DNA from: Brumimicrobium sp.
Lineage (GTDB): Bacteria > Bacteroidota > Bacteroidia > Flavobacteriales_D > Crocinitomicaceae
Assembly: GCA_023957385.1 (NCBI GenBank)
Contig: JAMLGZ010000001.1
Location: forward strand, 2,280,923-2,344,922
Reading direction: 5' to 3'
DNA length: 64,000 nucleotides
The notes under the pieces were generated by a model that worked only from the letters and a program-made list of their open reading frames with translations, had not been told where the DNA came from and searched no databases. This document shows positions 18,821 through 27,071 of the stretch, in pieces. Within the stretch, counting starts at the first letter, position 1, and every line of letters starts with the position of its first letter. A program made the position numbers and the translations under genes.

Positions 18821-18828
18821 CAAAGATA
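18821..18828 (-). promoter_or_regulatory. -7 element TATCTTTG
   Basis: Minus strand TATCTTTG 25 bp before the ATG at 18796; supports that start. No TTG at the -33 distance. Confidence 0.5.
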
Positions 18829-18924
18829 AAAGTATTCAATATATTATGAAAGAAAAGCTGTTTTTGATTTTATTTTTATTAAGACAAAAGTGTTTATTAT
18901 TTTGAATAGGTTAAAGTAGCTGAT

Positions 18925-20556
18925 TTACAAATTATAATAAAAATATTTTTGATTAAAAATAACTTTCATCATGTCAGTTACTTCCACCTTAGTATCTTTC
19001 CACCGTCTAGTAATTGATTCTATCCTAAATTCTCTGTTATTCGCCTTAAATATTACAGGCATTTCAAATCCTTTAACAACTTTATCCCATTTTAAATACA
19101 AATTGTGTTTCTTCACTTTGTATTTTAATACAGGAACATCTATCCTAGTTATGTATTGATTAAAAACGGAGGTTAAATCTCGTTTTAAAAAGGTATTAAA
19201 AAAGTTTATAACCTGTTCTTTATTTATGGTTTGATAAGAAAATTGTTTCACAAAAGATCGAATTGCCTCCCACCACAATTCATCATCATTGACGATAAAG
19301 CGAATCGTATTCCACATATTAGAACCTTTGTAATACATATCGCCAGAGCCTTCTCTATTGGTTCCATAAACTCCTTGCATAGGAGCGTCATTTTCAATTT
19401 CAGCGCGTATGCCGACGATATAATCTAAAGCTTCTTCTTTGCCATATTGACATTCCACAAAAACAGCTTCTGAATAGGAGGTAAAACTCTCATGTATCCA
19501 CATATCAGCAATATCAGCTGTAGAAATACTGTTTCCAAACCATTCATGACCAGATTCATGAATGATAATAAAATCCCACTTCAGTCCTATGCCTGTGCCA
19601 GACAAATCAGTACCTAAATACCCATTCATGAATTTGTTTCCATAAGCTACAGCACTCTGATGTTCCATTCCTAAATAAGGAGCTTCAACTAATTTATAGC
19701 CATCTCTCGCAAAAGGATATGGACCAAACTTTTCTTCAAAACATTGCAACATAGGTTTTACTTGTTGGAATTGCTCTTTTGCAGCCTCAAGATGATCTTC
19801 CAAAACGTAATAATCAATAGAATATGCATTGTTAGGTTCATTGAAATGCACATAATCCCCGATATAGAATGTAATATTATAACTGTTAATAGGGTAAGTT
19901 ACTTGCCAAGTGTAAGCTTTATAATTATTCTCAAGTGGTTCTTCTTGTATCAATTTACCATTTGACACTCCTATTAAGTTATCCGGAATTTGCATTCTAA
20001 AATACACATTCTCTACCTCATCAGCTGGGTGATCTTTACACGGAAACCATAAACTAGCCCCGTCACCTTGCACAGCCACAGCTACCCAATCAATTCCATT
20101 ATTATCCGTACTATATACAAAACCACCCTGCCAAGGAGGATTGGTGGCAACATGAGGTTCTCCCGAAAACTTCATACGCAAAGCTAAAGTATCTTTACTC
20201 TTAGTTAATTCAGTAGGGAAGTCAATAAAAACAGCATTATACTCTCTTCTAAATGGGAGTTGTTTGTTATGAAAAAACACAGCATCCATCTGCATATTCT
20301 CATACAAATCGACTTGGATTTCTTTCGTATTCTCAACAACTACAAACTTCATCGTATTCGTTCCAACAATCCTATGATTTATAATATCAAAACGCACATC
20401 TAAATAATAGCTCTTTACATCATAACACGTACGTTGAGGGCGCAAGGCTCCCATTAAAATATCAGCCCTGTTGGGTTTTCCTCCTTTTAACAACTGAGCA
20501 TTCAAGAAAGTATGCAAAAACAAAACAAATACTATGATTATACTCCATTTCATCAT
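18925..20556 (-). CDS. Secreted M1 family (gluzincin) metallopeptidase
   Basis: 543 aa, signal peptide 1-20 ending NAQ. An aminopeptidase-N-like beta domain is followed by the substrate loop LGMEHQSAVAYG (the GxMEN equivalent) and the zinc site HESGHEWFGN near residue 332 (HExxH, with the downstream Glu in IHESFTSYSEA). Length matches the shorter Bacteroidota M1 peptidases without the C-terminal HEAT domain. It probably trims peptides in the periplasm. The gene starts directly next to the stop of the GSCFA gene and appears to be the last of a four-gene operon. Confidence 0.92.
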   Translation of the reverse strand: MMKWSIIIVFVLFLHTFLNAQLLKGGKPNRADILMGALRPQRTCYDVKSYYLDVRFDIINHRIVGTNTMKFVVVENTKEIQVDLYENMQMDAVFFHNKQLPFRREYNAVFIDFPTELTKSKDTLALRMKFSGEPHVATNPPWQGGFVYSTDNNGIDWVAVAVQGDGASLWFPCKDHPADEVENVYFRMQIPDNLIGVSNGKLIQEEPLENNYKAYTWQVTYPINSYNITFYIGDYVHFNEPNNAYSIDYYVLEDHLEAAKEQFQQVKPMLQCFEEKFGPYPFARDGYKLVEAPYLGMEHQSAVAYGNKFMNGYLGTDLSGTGIGLKWDFIIIHESGHEWFGNSISTADIADMWIHESFTSYSEAVFVECQYGKEEALDYIVGIRAEIENDAPMQGVYGTNREGSGDMYYKGSNMWNTIRFIVNDDELWWEAIRSFVKQFSYQTINKEQVINFFNTFLKRDLTSVFNQYITRIDVPVLKYKVKKHNLYLKWDKVVKGFEMPVIFKANNREFRIESITRRWKDTKVEVTDMMKVIFNQKYFYYNL

Positions 20557-21498
20557 TTACCAACTAGGTTTAATTGTAAGGTGTTTTTCCTGGAAATCTT
20601 TCCATTTTTGATTTCTCTGTTCAATGAAATTTATAGATTCTTTAGATTCAGGATGTTGTAAACGATGTGTAAATAGTCCTTTTATTCTAAGATAATCTTG
20701 ATTAATTTTCTTCGTGTCTTCTGTGAAATAATTTTCTTTAAATCTATCCCAAATAATATCCACAGCCAATTCATTTGGATGTAACCCATCTCTATCATAA
20801 TAGGCATAGTCACGCAACTCATCTAACATAATCTCATACGCTGGAAAGTAATGAATCTGTGGGAGTTGTTCTTTCAGTTTTGAAATTAATTCAATGAGTC
20901 TTCCTTTGCTACGTGTATTTTCTATTAATCCATCTTTTACATGTCTAACAGGGCTCACAGTAAAAATTATTTCTATATTTTTATTAATTGAATAGATCTT
21001 TTGCTCTAAAATGTTTTTCCAAAGTATAAGCATTTCATCAATAGAAAGCATCTTCCGATTAAATTCATTTTGATTGATTTTATGGCAATTCCCTACTACT
21101 TCTTGTATATCTTTTTTTTCATATACCCAAGAGGTTCCAAAAGTTATACATAGTATCTTGCTAGTCTTTAATCTTTCAAGGAACTCCTCTCGTAATTGAA
21201 TTAAACGTTGTACAAACACATCTCTCTCATAACCAAAACACGTACTATTTGCAAACCAAGAAAGACATACCCCACTTCGTTCAAATACTGATTTATCCAA
21301 TTCATTATCTGATTTAGTAAATAAATGAGCCAGAGATACCGGATTAAAAAGTACACCGAAAGGATTGGAAAACATCTGAAATCCTTCTTCTTCCATTTTT
21401 TGAGAAATATTTTCAGAAAAACAGCTACCTAAGAATAAGTAATCTGACTGATAATCAATACATGGAGATGGGTTAATATGTACCGGTGTCTTTTTCAT
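20557..21498 (-). CDS. GSCFA domain protein (SGNH/GDSL-like)
   Basis: 313 aa. The family name motif appears as LGSCFSENI (residues 23-31), with FGVLFNP, LCITFGTSWVYE, CHK and a final block DELRDYAYYDRDGLHPNELAVDIIWDRF (DGLHPNE is the Asp/His pair). GSCFA proteins are SGNH-hydrolase relatives thought to act on glycans or their acyl groups; no substrate is known. It is cytoplasmic by sequence. It lies one base after the deacetylase gene and next to wecB, which suggests a role in polysaccharide modification. Confidence 0.88.
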   Translation of the reverse strand: MKKTPVHINPSPCIDYQSDYLFLGSCFSENISQKMEEEGFQMFSNPFGVLFNPVSLAHLFTKSDNELDKSVFERSGVCLSWFANSTCFGYERDVFVQRLIQLREEFLERLKTSKILCITFGTSWVYEKKDIQEVVGNCHKINQNEFNRKMLSIDEMLILWKNILEQKIYSINKNIEIIFTVSPVRHVKDGLIENTRSKGRLIELISKLKEQLPQIHYFPAYEIMLDELRDYAYYDRDGLHPNELAVDIIWDRFKENYFTEDTKKINQDYLRIKGLFTHRLQHPESKESINFIEQRNQKWKDFQEKHLTIKPSW

Positions 21499-21499
21499 T

Positions 21500-22768
21500 T
21501 TAGTTTTGTAAACTTACATCCAGTACTTCCCTCCATCCTTTCCATTTACCGTAATCACCTATAGTTTCATTATGCCACAATGGAATAAATTCACCACCAT
21601 ACTTTTGAACTTCTTGTTTGAGGTCTAAAACAATTTTCTGTGCATCTTCAATACTTAATCCTAAATATTCATTCAGTGTTCCATCCATATATGAAATTGA
21701 GTGTATAGTTAAGTTTGAAACCTTATTTTCTTTTAAATTAAACCATTTAAAAGGTCGAGCTATTCCCGCACGGAAACCATAAACATCAGCATATCCTAAT
21801 GAATAATCATCGGTGAACTCTAGTTTTTCTAATCTTTCATAAGTAGTGGGTAAATGTACTTTAAGAAAATGTTGTCGTGATATATTTACTTGTTCTGACA
21901 GAATGTTTTGCAATCTATTTTTTTGTACTTGCAGTTTCTTTATACTCTCATTTGAAGCATAGCTTGGATGTAAACCTATATCTGCGTATGAAACAGCATC
22001 TTGTATTAATTTTTGCTGATAGATATTATCATACGGTAAATTTGTATCATACTTTCCATAATCACCCAATAACCAAAATAGTTTAATATTCCAGTTACTA
22101 GCGTATTCCTTTATTCGATCAAAAGTATCGTAAGGGTCTTTTGTTTTCTCAGCTAAAACGGCTTGTCTTTCTTTTAATCGTTTACCATTTTGAAAAACTG
22201 TATCCTTGGCAATACTTAAAAAATTTCTCCATCTGCTTTTATACTTATAAGCGTAAGCGTGGTCAATATCAAATGTAGGAATAATTTCAAAGGGTATTGG
22301 TGTTGGATTAAGTTTGCAATCACTGACTCTCTCTACATACTGGATAAATGCCTCTGACCATCTCTCAACAACGAGTGTATTCAGCCAACCGAATTTATAG
22401 AGTAAAGAGTGTTTTCCTTCATTGCGTTGATGAACGTCTAATCTATTTTGCAAATAATCATCATAGAGAGATATTACATAAAAGATACTCCCTAACACAT
22501 CCTGAATACCATCAAAACGAAGTATTTCAACTCCCTCCCATTCAATTTTATCTATGTGATATTTTTTTATTTTATCATCAAATAAAATCATAGAGGCGTT
22601 GAAAGAGGTTTCATCTGAAGAATTTCCATATAATATCTTTGGTTCTGGTGCTTCTTTATATTGTTCAAAATCATCTGTCAATGCATAGGCTATTTTTCTA
22701 TCATCAAATAGGATAGATAAAGTATATTTTAATCGTTCTGTTATTTTTTCAGAATATACAAGCAGCAT
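21500..22768 (-). CDS. Polysaccharide deacetylase (NodB-like) family protein
   Basis: 422 aa. An N-terminal domain of about 150 residues precedes a NodB-type half barrel: TFDIDHAYAYK (first metal/catalytic Asp pair near residue 166), IGLHPSYAS (His motif), YGFRAGIARPF (Arg motif) and PLWHNE (last His). These enzymes remove N-acetyl groups from cell-surface sugars with a divalent metal. No signal peptide is seen. Overlaps wecB by one base, which fits N-deacetylation of an aminosugar built from the WecB product. Confidence 0.85.
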   Translation of the reverse strand: MLLVYSEKITERLKYTLSILFDDRKIAYALTDDFEQYKEAPEPKILYGNSSDETSFNASMILFDDKIKKYHIDKIEWEGVEILRFDGIQDVLGSIFYVISLYDDYLQNRLDVHQRNEGKHSLLYKFGWLNTLVVERWSEAFIQYVERVSDCKLNPTPIPFEIIPTFDIDHAYAYKYKSRWRNFLSIAKDTVFQNGKRLKERQAVLAEKTKDPYDTFDRIKEYASNWNIKLFWLLGDYGKYDTNLPYDNIYQQKLIQDAVSYADIGLHPSYASNESIKKLQVQKNRLQNILSEQVNISRQHFLKVHLPTTYERLEKLEFTDDYSLGYADVYGFRAGIARPFKWFNLKENKVSNLTIHSISYMDGTLNEYLGLSIEDAQKIVLDLKQEVQKYGGEFIPLWHNETIGDYGKWKGWREVLDVSLQN

Positions 22769-23913
22769 TAGCAGTGTTTTAAAATTTCAGAAGCAATAAA
22801 TTCAGCAGCATGACCATCACCATATAATGGAGGGAACTCTATTTGCTTATTTTCTAATTCATGTACTCCTTGCAAAATTTTGTTTGTATCAGCGTTCACA
22901 ATTAGTGCTGCACCTTGCTCTACAATTTCCAGCCATTCTGTTTCCGTTCTTAAAATCAAACAAGGTTTTTGGAAGAAATAAGCTTCTTTTTGTAATCCAC
23001 CACTATCTGTTAGAATCAAACTGCAATTTTTTTCTAAGGCAATAACTTCTAAAAAAGAAACAGGAGGAATAATGAGCAAACGTTTTTCCTGTGCAATTTC
23101 ATCTAGTAATTCTTTGCTAAGATTAGATTGCATACATCCTTTTGTACGCGGATGTAGTGGTAAAACAATTGATAAATCACCATCTTGCTTTAAGAGTTGT
23201 AAAAATGCTTTAAATATGGATGATAAATTTTCTGAATCATCCGTATTTGCAGGACGATGAACTGTAGCTAAATAAAAATGTTTATTTTCTAGTCCTAACT
23301 GCTGTATAATCGTAGTTTTTTGTTCTGCTATCTTTGAGAAATGCAAACTATTATCATACATAATATCTCCACAATGATATACCATGGGATTATCAATAGA
23401 ATAAGGGCTTTGGTTAGCTAGTTTAAATCCTTCTTTTTGTAAATTTTCAACACCTATTTTCGTAGGTGAAAAGAGCAAAGTCGATACATGGTCGCACGTA
23501 ATACGATTTATCTCTTCAGGCATTTGTTTATTATAACTACGTAAACCTGCTTCAATATGAACTACATCAATTTGCATTTTAGAAGCAGCAATTGAGGCAG
23601 CCAACGTTGAATTAGTATCTCCATAAACAACAACAGCATTTGGGTTCTCTTTTTGAAGAATTTGCTCAATTCCTTCTATCATTTGTGCCGTTTGAACACC
23701 GTGTGAATGAGAACCTATATTTAAGTTATAATCTGGTTGTGGTAATCCTAATTCATCAAAAAAAACAGAAGACATCTCTTTATCATAATGTTGACCTGTA
23801 TGGACAATCACCTCTTTAAGTTGTGAAGAGAAATGATTTTGAATAGCACGAGATAATGCTGCCGATTTAATAATCTGAGGTCTTGCTCCTATGATAGTGA
23901 GTATCTTTTTCAT
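22768..23913 (-). CDS. wecB: UDP-N-acetylglucosamine 2-epimerase (non-hydrolysing)
   Basis: 381 aa, the standard length. It converts UDP-GlcNAc to UDP-ManNAc for surface polysaccharides. Motifs: IGARPQIIKSAAL at the N-terminus, HTGQHYD, VHIEAGLRS followed by MPEEINR (catalytic Asp/Glu region), DSGGLQKEA (UDP-binding) and the terminal HAAEFIASEI. First gene of a tight minus-strand operon with the deacetylase, GSCFA protein and peptidase; the TerC gene lies 28 bp upstream on the same strand and may be read through. Confidence 0.95.
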   Translation of the reverse strand: MKKILTIIGARPQIIKSAALSRAIQNHFSSQLKEVIVHTGQHYDKEMSSVFFDELGLPQPDYNLNIGSHSHGVQTAQMIEGIEQILQKENPNAVVVYGDTNSTLAASIAASKMQIDVVHIEAGLRSYNKQMPEEINRITCDHVSTLLFSPTKIGVENLQKEGFKLANQSPYSIDNPMVYHCGDIMYDNSLHFSKIAEQKTTIIQQLGLENKHFYLATVHRPANTDDSENLSSIFKAFLQLLKQDGDLSIVLPLHPRTKGCMQSNLSKELLDEIAQEKRLLIIPPVSFLEVIALEKNCSLILTDSGGLQKEAYFFQKPCLILRTETEWLEIVEQGAALIVNADTNKILQGVHELENKQIEFPPLYGDGHAAEFIASEILKHC

Positions 23914-23941
23914 CGGAGCGAAAATACAAATTTATAATGAG

Positions 23942-24874
23942 TTATTTACTAGCTTTCCATTTTGAAAATAAAACTCCTCCTAAAAGCGCTAAAATAATCA
24001 CAGCTAGAGATGCTAATGAAGGAATGTGATATATTTCAGCTATAAGCATCTTAACTCCAACAAAGGCTAAAATAACAGCCAAACTATATTTGATATAATG
24101 AAATTTTTCTAAAGCTCCTATAATCAAGAAGAACATAGATCTTAAACCTAAGATAGCCAAGATATTAGAACTAAATACAATGAACTCATCTTGTGTGATT
24201 GCTAAAATAGCAGGAATGCTATCCAATGCAAACAATATATCCGTAAACTCTATAATTACCAACGCTACTAATAGCGGTGTAGCATACGTTTTATGATCTT
24301 TTTTAATGATAAAATCATGTCCATGTATCTCACTAGTTATCGGTAGTATCTTAGAAACCAAACGATAAAACCAAGTATCATGTGGATCTTTATCACTATC
24401 TTTTTTCAACATACCTGCTGCTGAAATCAATAAAAAGGCACCAAAAACGAAAATCATCCATTCAAATTTGGTGATAAGTGCAACACCGAAAACAATCATA
24501 ACTGCACGGAAAATAATAGCTCCCAAAATCCCCCAGTACAAAACCCTATGACGATATTCAGGTGGAATCTTAAAGGAATTAAAAATGATAGCTATTACAA
24601 AGACATTATCAATACTTAGTGATAATTCCATTAAATACCCTGTAATATAATCTAACACGGCTGCTCCAGGTGTTAAATTGGTATGATTATTAACTAAGCC
24701 TTCTTTAAATAACCACCAAATTACACCCGAAAACAAAAGTGCTAGTGACACCCAGAAGGCAGTTAGTTTTCCTGCTTCTTTCGTTGAAATAACATGATCC
24801 TCCTTGTTAAATACTTTTAGGTCAAGTACTAAACAAAGTAAAATAAAAATTATAAAAGAAGTCCAAACCAACAT
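23942..24874 (-). CDS. TerC/Alx family membrane protein
   Basis: 310 aa with about nine transmembrane helices. TerC-type signatures: LDLKVFNKEDHVISTKEA, LMELSLSIDNVFVIAIIF and VIIEFTDILFALDSIPAIL, with conserved Asp residues inside helices. Family members are linked to metal (manganese) export, pH response and protein-metalation at the membrane. The Alx-like N-terminus (longer than Yfb-type members) is intact. Confidence 0.92.
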   Translation of the reverse strand: MLVWTSFIIFILLCLVLDLKVFNKEDHVISTKEAGKLTAFWVSLALLFSGVIWWLFKEGLVNNHTNLTPGAAVLDYITGYLMELSLSIDNVFVIAIIFNSFKIPPEYRHRVLYWGILGAIIFRAVMIVFGVALITKFEWMIFVFGAFLLISAAGMLKKDSDKDPHDTWFYRLVSKILPITSEIHGHDFIIKKDHKTYATPLLVALVIIEFTDILFALDSIPAILAITQDEFIVFSSNILAILGLRSMFFLIIGALEKFHYIKYSLAVILAFVGVKMLIAEIYHIPSLASLAVIILALLGGVLFSKWKASK

Positions 24875-24891
24875 ATGAGGAATTTAAAATA

Positions 24892-24899
24892 CAAATGTA
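24892..24899 (-). promoter_or_regulatory. -7 element TACATTTG for the terC gene
   Basis: Minus strand TACATTTG (TAnnTTTG), 17 bp before the start at 24874. No TTG at -33. Confidence 0.5.
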
Positions 24900-24970
24900 T
24901 TTAATTTTATCAGAAGACTTCTCTAAAAAAAAATATTAATCTAAATGAACAACGAGTAAATGTTAAATAA

Positions 24971-24991
24971 AAAAGCCCTTTTTCAAGGGCT
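24971..24991 (-). terminator. Terminator of the 48-aa gene
   Basis: Minus strand AGCCCTT-GAAA-AAGGGCT followed by TTTTTTA. It lies 7 bp after the stop of the small open frame at 24999, and nothing else upstream on that strand would need it. Confidence 0.8.
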
Positions 24992-24998
24992 CGTTTAT

Positions 24999-25145
24999 TT
25001 AGTTTAAGTGAATCAATAAAGATTCTTTTTTAATTTTTTTTGCTTCAACACTTTTTGAATAATTAAGAAGAAATTGAAGTACTTTAATGGATGGTTCTAC
25101 TTTATCCTCTTGAACCTTGGGAGCTATTTTTGTAAAATTTGCCAT
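24999..25145 (-). CDS. 48-aa hypothetical protein
   Basis: Short open frame beginning MANFTKIAPKVQEDKVEPSI and ending KKESLLIHLN, with IKVLQFLLNYSKSVEA as a likely amphipathic helix. A strong terminator sits 7 bp after its stop and no other gene is upstream on this strand. The pattern KIAPKVxEDKVEPSxxxLxxxLNYSKS recalls small conserved flavobacterial proteins, from memory only. No cysteines, no signal peptide; function unknown. Confidence 0.6.
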   Translation of the reverse strand: MANFTKIAPKVQEDKVEPSIKVLQFLLNYSKSVEAKKIKKESLLIHLN

Positions 25146-25274
25146 AAGCATCTGATTTGGAGTTCTTCTTTAAAAACGTAGATTAAAAAGGATTATTTTA
25201 TTTGTGTAAAAATAAATGACTTGACATACAAAAACTCTTGAAAGTAAAGCAATGAGTGCTTCATTTTTTTCAAT

Positions 25275-25318
25275 GTAACATTTGTTACGCATTATTTATT
25301 TTGTTTTATCGATATTTG
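25275..25318 (+). promoter_or_regulatory. Crp/Fnr-like palindrome and promoter of the redox cluster
   Basis: Perfect palindrome GTAACATTTGTTAC (25275-25288), form GTAAC-N4-GTTAC as expected for a Crp/Fnr-type dimer. A -7-like GATATTTG (25311-25318; one mismatch to TAnnTTTG) follows, with its end 36.5 bp from the palindrome centre. That places the site near -43, the class II activator position, and there is no TTG -33 element. The matching site is at 26600. Confidence 0.6.
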
Positions 25319-25341
25319 TAATCATCAGAAAACAAATTATC

Positions 25342-25557
25342 ATGAAATTAAAAAATTTAGGAACAACTGATAAAATCATTCGTGTAAGCTTAGCCATCAT
25401 CATAGCTGTATTATACTTTACCAATGTAATCTCCGGTACATTGGCTATCGCCTTAGGAGTATTAGCATTAATATTTATAGTAACTTCGTCTATTAGTTTT
25501 TGCCCATTGTATTTTCCTTTTAAAATCAGTACACTAAAAAAACAAAAAGATGAATAA
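25342..25557 (+). CDS. Small membrane protein, YgaP-type transmembrane domain (DUF2892)
   Basis: 71 aa from the ATG at 25342; the in-frame TTG at 25282 falls inside the regulatory palindrome and is rejected. Begins MKLKNLGTTDKIIRVSLAI, with two helices (IIRVSLAIIIAVLYF and LAIALGVLALIFIV) and a CPLYFPFKIST loop at the end, the usual DUF2892 layout. In YgaP this domain anchors a rhodanese; a separate rhodanese gene ends this cluster. It overlaps the next gene by 8 bp. Confidence 0.85.
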   Translation: MKLKNLGTTDKIIRVSLAIIIAVLYFTNVISGTLAIALGVLALIFIVTSSISFCPLYFPFKISTLKKQKDE

Positions 25558-25783
25558 ATTAGTCACAGGCTGGAATTTTATGCGAGTATTCCGTCTATTA
25601 TTGGGAATATTCATTCTCATTGAAGGGATACGTTCACAAGAAAATGCAGTCCTATTATTTGGAGGCTTATTTACTCTCATGCCTTTATTTAATATTGGCT
25701 GTTGCGGTCCAGCAGGTTGTAGTACACCTATCTCAAAAGATAGCAACTTAAACAAAGAAATAGAATATGAAGAAATTAAGTAA
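25550..25783 (+). CDS. Small membrane protein with Cys-rich loop
   Basis: 77 aa. One or two hydrophobic helices (FRLLLGIFILIEGI; AVLLFGGLFTLMPLFNIG) end in GCCGPAGCS, a cysteine-rich motif that could bind metal or carry persulfide. I do not recognise a named family. It overlaps the genes on both sides (8 and 17 bp), so it is part of a tightly coupled operon. Confidence 0.75.
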   Translation: MNKLVTGWNFMRVFRLLLGIFILIEGIRSQENAVLLFGGLFTLMPLFNIGCCGPAGCSTPISKDSNLNKEIEYEEIK

Positions 25784-26378
25784 AGTGTGGGGGATATTTG
25801 TACTACTAACCTTTGTAGGTCTATCTTTCCTTTCTTGCACGGAAAACACACACGAAGAAGAAACGCTGATAAGCGAACAAACAGAAACATTATCTCAAGA
25901 CGAGATTAAACATTATCTTCATCTTGGAGACAGCATCTCAACTCACATGCAAAAAACCTTGCTTGAAAATGTATCTCAAGCAATGCAAAAAGGCGGTTCA
26001 GATTACGCAGTGGAATTCTGTAATATTCAAGCAATCCCTTTAACTGATTCGATTTCGAATATGCACCACGTCAGCATCCAACGTTTAAGCGATAAGAATA
26101 GAAACCCAAACAATGTACTGGCACTTGAAGAAGATTTATCCGCTTTTGAAAAACTCAAAGACTCTACTTTACCTGTTGATTTTATTCAGAACAATATGGG
26201 TGAAATCACCTACTATAAATCGATTAAGCTAGGCATGCCAACCTGCTTAAAATGTCATGGTGGAAAAGAAGATATTTCAGAAAGCACATTGGCAATCATT
26301 CAAGACAAATACCCTAACGATAAAGCGATTGAATATCAGATTGGAGAATTAAGAGGAATGTGGAAGATTAAATTTTAA
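25767..26378 (+). CDS. Heme-binding lipoprotein, DUF3365 (Tll0287-like)
   Basis: 203 aa. Lipobox LSFLSC (Cys near 24). The region with VEFCNIQAIPLTDSIS, VSIQRLSDKNRNPNN and a single c-type heme site CLKCH (near residue 160) fits DUF3365, periplasmic heme-sensor domains that may respond to redox or NO. It ends IGELRGMWKIKF. Cytochrome c maturation is needed elsewhere in the genome. Overlaps the preceding gene by 17 bp. Confidence 0.88.
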   Translation: MKKLSKVWGIFVLLTFVGLSFLSCTENTHEEETLISEQTETLSQDEIKHYLHLGDSISTHMQKTLLENVSQAMQKGGSDYAVEFCNIQAIPLTDSISNMHHVSIQRLSDKNRNPNNVLALEEDLSAFEKLKDSTLPVDFIQNNMGEITYYKSIKLGMPTCLKCHGGKEDISESTLAIIQDKYPNDKAIEYQIGELRGMWKIKF

Positions 26379-26385
26379 TAAATTT

Positions 26386-26592
26386 ATGAAGGCACTTTTA
26401 ACTAAATATAAACTAGAGATTATCGGAGGAATAGTTGGTGCTATCGCTGGATTTCTTTATTGGAAATTTGTCGGGTGCAGCTCAGGAACTTGTGCTATTA
26501 CCTCTAAGCCATTTAACAGTACTTTATACGGAATTTTGATGGGAGGATTATTATTCTCTATGTTCAAAAAAGAGAAAACAACAAGTAAATAA
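26386..26592 (+). CDS. Small membrane protein, DUF6132-like
   Basis: 68 aa. Two helices (LEIIGGIVGAIAGFLYW and STLYGILMGGLLFSMF) flank the loop KFVGCSSGTCAITSKP, with a C-x5-C pair facing the periplasm. The layout matches DUF6132, a family found with rhodanese and sulfur or redox genes; assignment is from memory. Seven bases after the heme lipoprotein gene. Confidence 0.75.
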   Translation: MKALLTKYKLEIIGGIVGAIAGFLYWKFVGCSSGTCAITSKPFNSTLYGILMGGLLFSMFKKEKTTSK

Positions 26593-26599
26593 ATGCTAT

Positions 26600-26643
26600 G
26601 TAACAAAAGTAGCTAATAATGATTTCAATCTGAATTACTTTTG
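26600..26643 (+). promoter_or_regulatory. Second Crp/Fnr-like site and promoter
   Basis: GTAACAAAAGTAGC (26600-26613) matches GTAAC-N4-GTTAC at 8 of 10 positions. The -7 element TACTTTTG (26636-26643) is perfect. The centre-to-element distance is 36.5 bp, identical to that at 25275, and again no TTG -33 element is present. Confidence 0.55.
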
Positions 26644-26678
26644 AAATCAAGATTTTTAAAACATCAAAATTTAACATT

Positions 26679-27065
26679 ATGAGTTATTATTTTTCAAAAA
26701 CAATATCAGGTGATTTCGATACAGCAGTTGAAAAAGTTACCGAGAAACTAAAAGAAAACGGATTCGGAGTTTTAACTGAAATAGACATGCAAACCACGCT
26801 TAAGAAGAAACTAGATGTGGATATCAGAAAATATAAAATATTAGGAGCTTGCAATCCTCCTTTTGCATATAAAGCTTTTCAATCTGAAGAACACATTGGG
26901 TTAATGCTTCCTTGCAATGTATTGGTGCAAGAAAATGACAAAGATGAAATAGTTGTTTCGGCCATTGATCCAGTTGCTTCCATGATGGCTATCAAAAATG
27001 ATGAATTAGGTACTGTAGCTAATGAAGTAAGAGAAAAATTAAAAACAACTATTGAAAATTTATAA
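26679..27065 (+). CDS. DUF302 domain protein
   Basis: 128 aa covering the whole DUF302 fold: YYFSKTISGDFDTAVEKVTE, GFGVLTEIDMQTTLKKKLD, YKILGACNPPFAYKAFQ, IGLMLPCNVLVQEN, IDPVASM. The conserved CNPP and LPCN cysteines are present and could bind metal, heme or sulfur. No enzymatic role is established for the family. It has its own promoter with a Crp/Fnr-like site and is followed by the rhodanese gene after 6 bp. Confidence 0.92.
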   Translation: MSYYFSKTISGDFDTAVEKVTEKLKENGFGVLTEIDMQTTLKKKLDVDIRKYKILGACNPPFAYKAFQSEEHIGLMLPCNVLVQENDKDEIVVSAIDPVASMMAIKNDELGTVANEVREKLKTTIENL

Positions 27066-27071
27066 AGAAAT

